Shown here: positions 7,641-10,291 of the stretch, one piece after another
Layout: each line of letters starts with the position of its first letter
Numbering within the stretch: the first letter of the stretch is position 1
DNA from: Clarireedia homoeocarpa
Taxonomy: Eukaryota > Ascomycota > Leotiomycetes > Helotiales > Rutstroemiaceae
Length of the DNA: 10,291 bases
Assembly: GCA_001465935.1 (NCBI GenBank)
Contig: LNKV01000167.1
Location: 1-10,291 of the forward strand
Direction: 5' to 3'
Notes under the pieces: model-generated
What the model was told of the DNA's origin: nothing
Database searches by the model: none
Seen by the model: only the letters and a program-made list of their open reading frames with translations
Translations under genes and position numbers: made by a program

Positions 7641-10291
7641 AAAGTTTATATAATAATTCCGATCAAATTATCACGATACTATATAAGAATATAATTTTCT
7701 TAAAGATAAGTTAAATATCAAGTATATATTAATATATATTAGTATATATATAATTAAGTATATAACCTCTTCTTATATATAAGTCTTCGAATCTTTATAA
7801 TCTTTTTAGTTTTTTAATTATTAATTCTAAAGTTATTTAGTATTTTAACTAGTAGTTATATTATATTATTAATAATTTATTTATCTCTTTAACTATATTA
7901 ACAGCTATCTAAATAATATTAATAATCAATCTTTTCTTACTTTTAAATCTCTTCTTTAAAGATTCTCTAAATAGTAGAAATAGATCTATTCCGATATTGT
8001 TAATATATAGTATTACTCTCTAAATACTCTTAATAATATATATACTCTATAATAATATATCGAATACCCTCTAACTAACTTTAAAATAGAAGCTAAGTAA
8101 GTTGTTTTATATTAGTTAAATAAACAAGCTCGCTTTTTTATAGTATTTTATAAAGTATTATTATTATTCTTAATATCTAGTTTAGTATTTAAGATACTCT
8201 TGAGGTTAATTAAATAATACTCTAAACTATATACTAAGTAGGAGATAAGTCTGCTTTAGATTTTTAATATTACTCTCTTTCTTTTATATAACCCCTTATA
8301 ATTTAATAAAACTATTTAGTATTATCTATATCCCCTTTATCTTAATTTAGTTAAAATATAGATATTAGCGATTAAAATAGCTATCAACGTCGAGGTAAAA
8401 GTAAAGAAAAAGTAATTTAAAAAACTCTTTTAATTATATTATCTATTAATTTAATAATTATACTAATAGTCTAAATAGTAAAGATATAAGTTTAATTCTA
8501 AGTATAATTAATAGTTTAAAATACTAAATATATTATACTAATAAATTAGATTAAAAAACAATTATTACTTTAGTTGATAATTAAATATAACTTATTTAGT
8601 ACTTTTTAATTATTATTATTATATTAGTTATATAGTTTATAACTACTTACTTCTTTATATTAATATAATATTATTCTAATAGTATCTAGTTATATATTAT
8701 TTAAAGTCTTATATTTAACTAATAAACTCTCTAATAAAAAAAAACTTATTATTTAATTATAAAGAAAGTTTATTATAAATTAAATTAGTTAGTATAAATA
8801 TAGTTTTATTAATAATAATACTAAATACTTATTTATATTAAACTAATTAAAAGGCTTAGTCTTCGAGTATTATAAAAGATTATATATCCAAGATAATATT
8901 ATATTTAAGTAAATAATTAATAAAGTAGTTAATTTTTTAATAGATCTAACTAAGTGTTAGTATATTTAAAATATATATATATATTTTATCTAGCTCGAAA
9001 ACCAACTTTTTAAATCTTTTTATTAATAGTTCGAGCTTCTAGCTAATATTATTAATAAGATTAATTTAAAGAATAAATATTAAAATCTTATTAAAAAGTT
9101 AAATAATAATTATCGAATATATTCGCTTATAGATCGTTTTAGAAGTAAGGATTATAAGGCCGATATATAAATATTTTAGTATCTAGATATAAATAATATT
9201 AGTATTATAATAAGTAAATAAGTTTAATAAACTTCTATTAAAATAATAGTAACTATAATAAACTATCGAGATCAAGTTACTATTTATATTAAGAGTTAGT
9301 AAATACTTTAAAGTTAACTCGATATTCTTACTATTACTTTATTTATATAACTATTTTTATTTACTAATATACTATATCACTTCTCTTTTAATTAAAGAGC
9401 TATTTTATTAATTAGTAACTTTATTTGAAGCTCCTCTTTCTTTACTTTTACTCGAGTCTAGACTCTCTATTATATAATAGATAAAGTCGAGTATAAACTT
9501 TATAAAGATATAATAGAGAAAATAAAGAAAGAAGATAATATTTTAACTAAAATTTAAACTAAAATTATAATTTATATAAAGTAATTAGAAATAAACTAAG
9601 TAAAAGATAATATCTAAATAAAAACTTCTTTTTAAATAATTTAAGAGATATAAAATACTTAGATTTAATTAAATTAATAAGCGGAAACTATATAATAATA
9701 TTATATAAATTAGTAAAAAGTAATATCTTCTATTAAATTAAAATTCTTATTAACTTTAAAGTAAATAACTTTATATTAATTAATATATCTTTCTTTTAAT
9801 AATTTTATTATAATCTTAGGTCTATAATTAAATACTTGAAGATACTTTTATAAATCAAAGAATATAATAATTAGAATAAACTTCTTATTATTTATTATAT
9901 TTTAATAAACTTTATAATTAATAGTTATATTTAATTATTTACTCTCTTTCTAATTACTTATTTAGATATATATATAATAATATTAGAATATAAATAACTT
10001 ATTAAAAATCGAGTATTAGTTAATTATATTTAAAGATATTTTATTTAGTTTAAAGAGTTATTTATAAATTAAATATATATAAAATCTTATAATATTAAGA
10101 CTTATTTATATAAATCTAAAATAATAAATAAAACCTATTAAATTAATATAAAGTATTAAGACCGAAAATTTAATTAGAATAATCTAAACTTAAAAATTTA
10201 TTAGAAAAAGCTGTTTTTTATTAATATAATTACTACTAAAAAATAATATATAAATAGAAAAATATTAAATTTATTTATTATATATTTATTA
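7641..10291. other. Unidentified degraded, probably repeat-derived DNA
   Basis: About 2.65 kb with more G and C than 6799-7640, including short islands such as those near 7976-7996, 8285-8340, 8380-8400, 9000-9170 and 9430-9500. Three-frame reading of parts of both strands (minus 8340-7740; plus 8990-9310) gives stretches with plausible amino-acid content, but the stop density is about what chance predicts for this composition, and no domain motif is recognisable. It may be an older transposon or a duplicated sequence altered beyond recognition. There is no ATG-started open frame of useful length and no RNA gene that I can see. The lack of intact genes is the main point for a reader. Confidence 0.5.
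9467..9480. repeat. 14-bp perfect palindrome in a symmetric cluster
   Basis: CTATTATATAATAG is its own reverse complement. Just left of it lie two more palindromes, CTCGAG (9451-9456) and AGTCTAGACT (9455-9464). Around them, a TCTTTCTTTACTTTT-like arm near 9436-9450 is roughly mirrored by AAAATAAAGAAAGA near 9519-9532. The overall dyad is imperfect. It could be a hairpin end of a small transposon or a chance cluster. Confidence 0.45.

Noticed and set aside
7740..8340. A degenerate minus-strand gene with fragments such as INNIGIDLFLLFRESLKK
   Set aside because: The fragments look protein-like, but the stop frequency over about 190 codons is not below that expected from base composition, and no family was recognised.
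8990..9310. A plus-strand coding relic with fragments such as SLIDRFRSKDYKAD
   Set aside because: The stop density is near chance over about 110 codons and no motif supports a protein family; kept only as part of the unidentified block.
1..10291. A mitochondrial, plastid or AT-rich bacterial/apicomplexan genome segment
   Set aside because: The LTR retrotransposon with chromodomain and 5-bp target duplication is a nuclear eukaryotic element, and transition-only divergence with CpA/TpG loss points to fungal RIP rather than a naturally AT-rich genome with intact genes.

Overview
The window is a strongly AT-biased, gene-poor stretch that looks like a RIP-affected (repeat-induced point mutation) AT-rich compartment of a filamentous ascomycete (Pezizomycotina) genome. 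CpA and TpG are scarce, TpA dominates, every recognisable coding region carries many in-frame TAA/TAG codons, and the two copies of the one clear repeat differ only by C/T and G/A transitions. I found no intact protein-coding gene, tRNA, rRNA or CRISPR array. The species cannot be named from the sequence alone.

The main content is one complete but dead Ty3/Gypsy (Metaviridae) LTR retrotransposon of the chromovirus type at 90-6793 (6,704 bp), lying on the minus strand. It has two 225-bp LTRs (90-314 and 6569-6793) and is flanked by a 5-bp target-site duplication, ATTTT (85-89 and 6794-6798). Read from right to left it runs: 5' LTR, a leader of about 450 bp with a stem-loop and a direct repeat, gag (about 6120-4694), pol (about 4712-519), polypurine tract (315-331) and 3' LTR. 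pol holds protease, reverse transcriptase, RNase H, integrase (zinc-binding region and D-X59-D-X35-E core) and a C-terminal chromodomain. Every landmark I checked in pol lies in one reading frame, so point mutation rather than insertion or deletion inactivated it. gag lies in a different frame, and the change to pol has the geometry of a -1 shift near 4712-4693.

The flanks differ from the element. Bases 1-84 and 6799 to about 7640 are almost pure A+T with no coding trace; the right-hand stretch is also clearly T-richer than A-rich on the plus strand. From about 7641 to 10291 the sequence keeps more G and C and probably holds one or more older mutated repeats that I could not identify. The simplest history is a retrotransposon inserted into already degraded repetitive DNA, with the whole locus then mutated by RIP. 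I found no evidence of a new functional system. The points of interest are how completely the dead element's architecture survives and how clearly the mutation process can be read from it.
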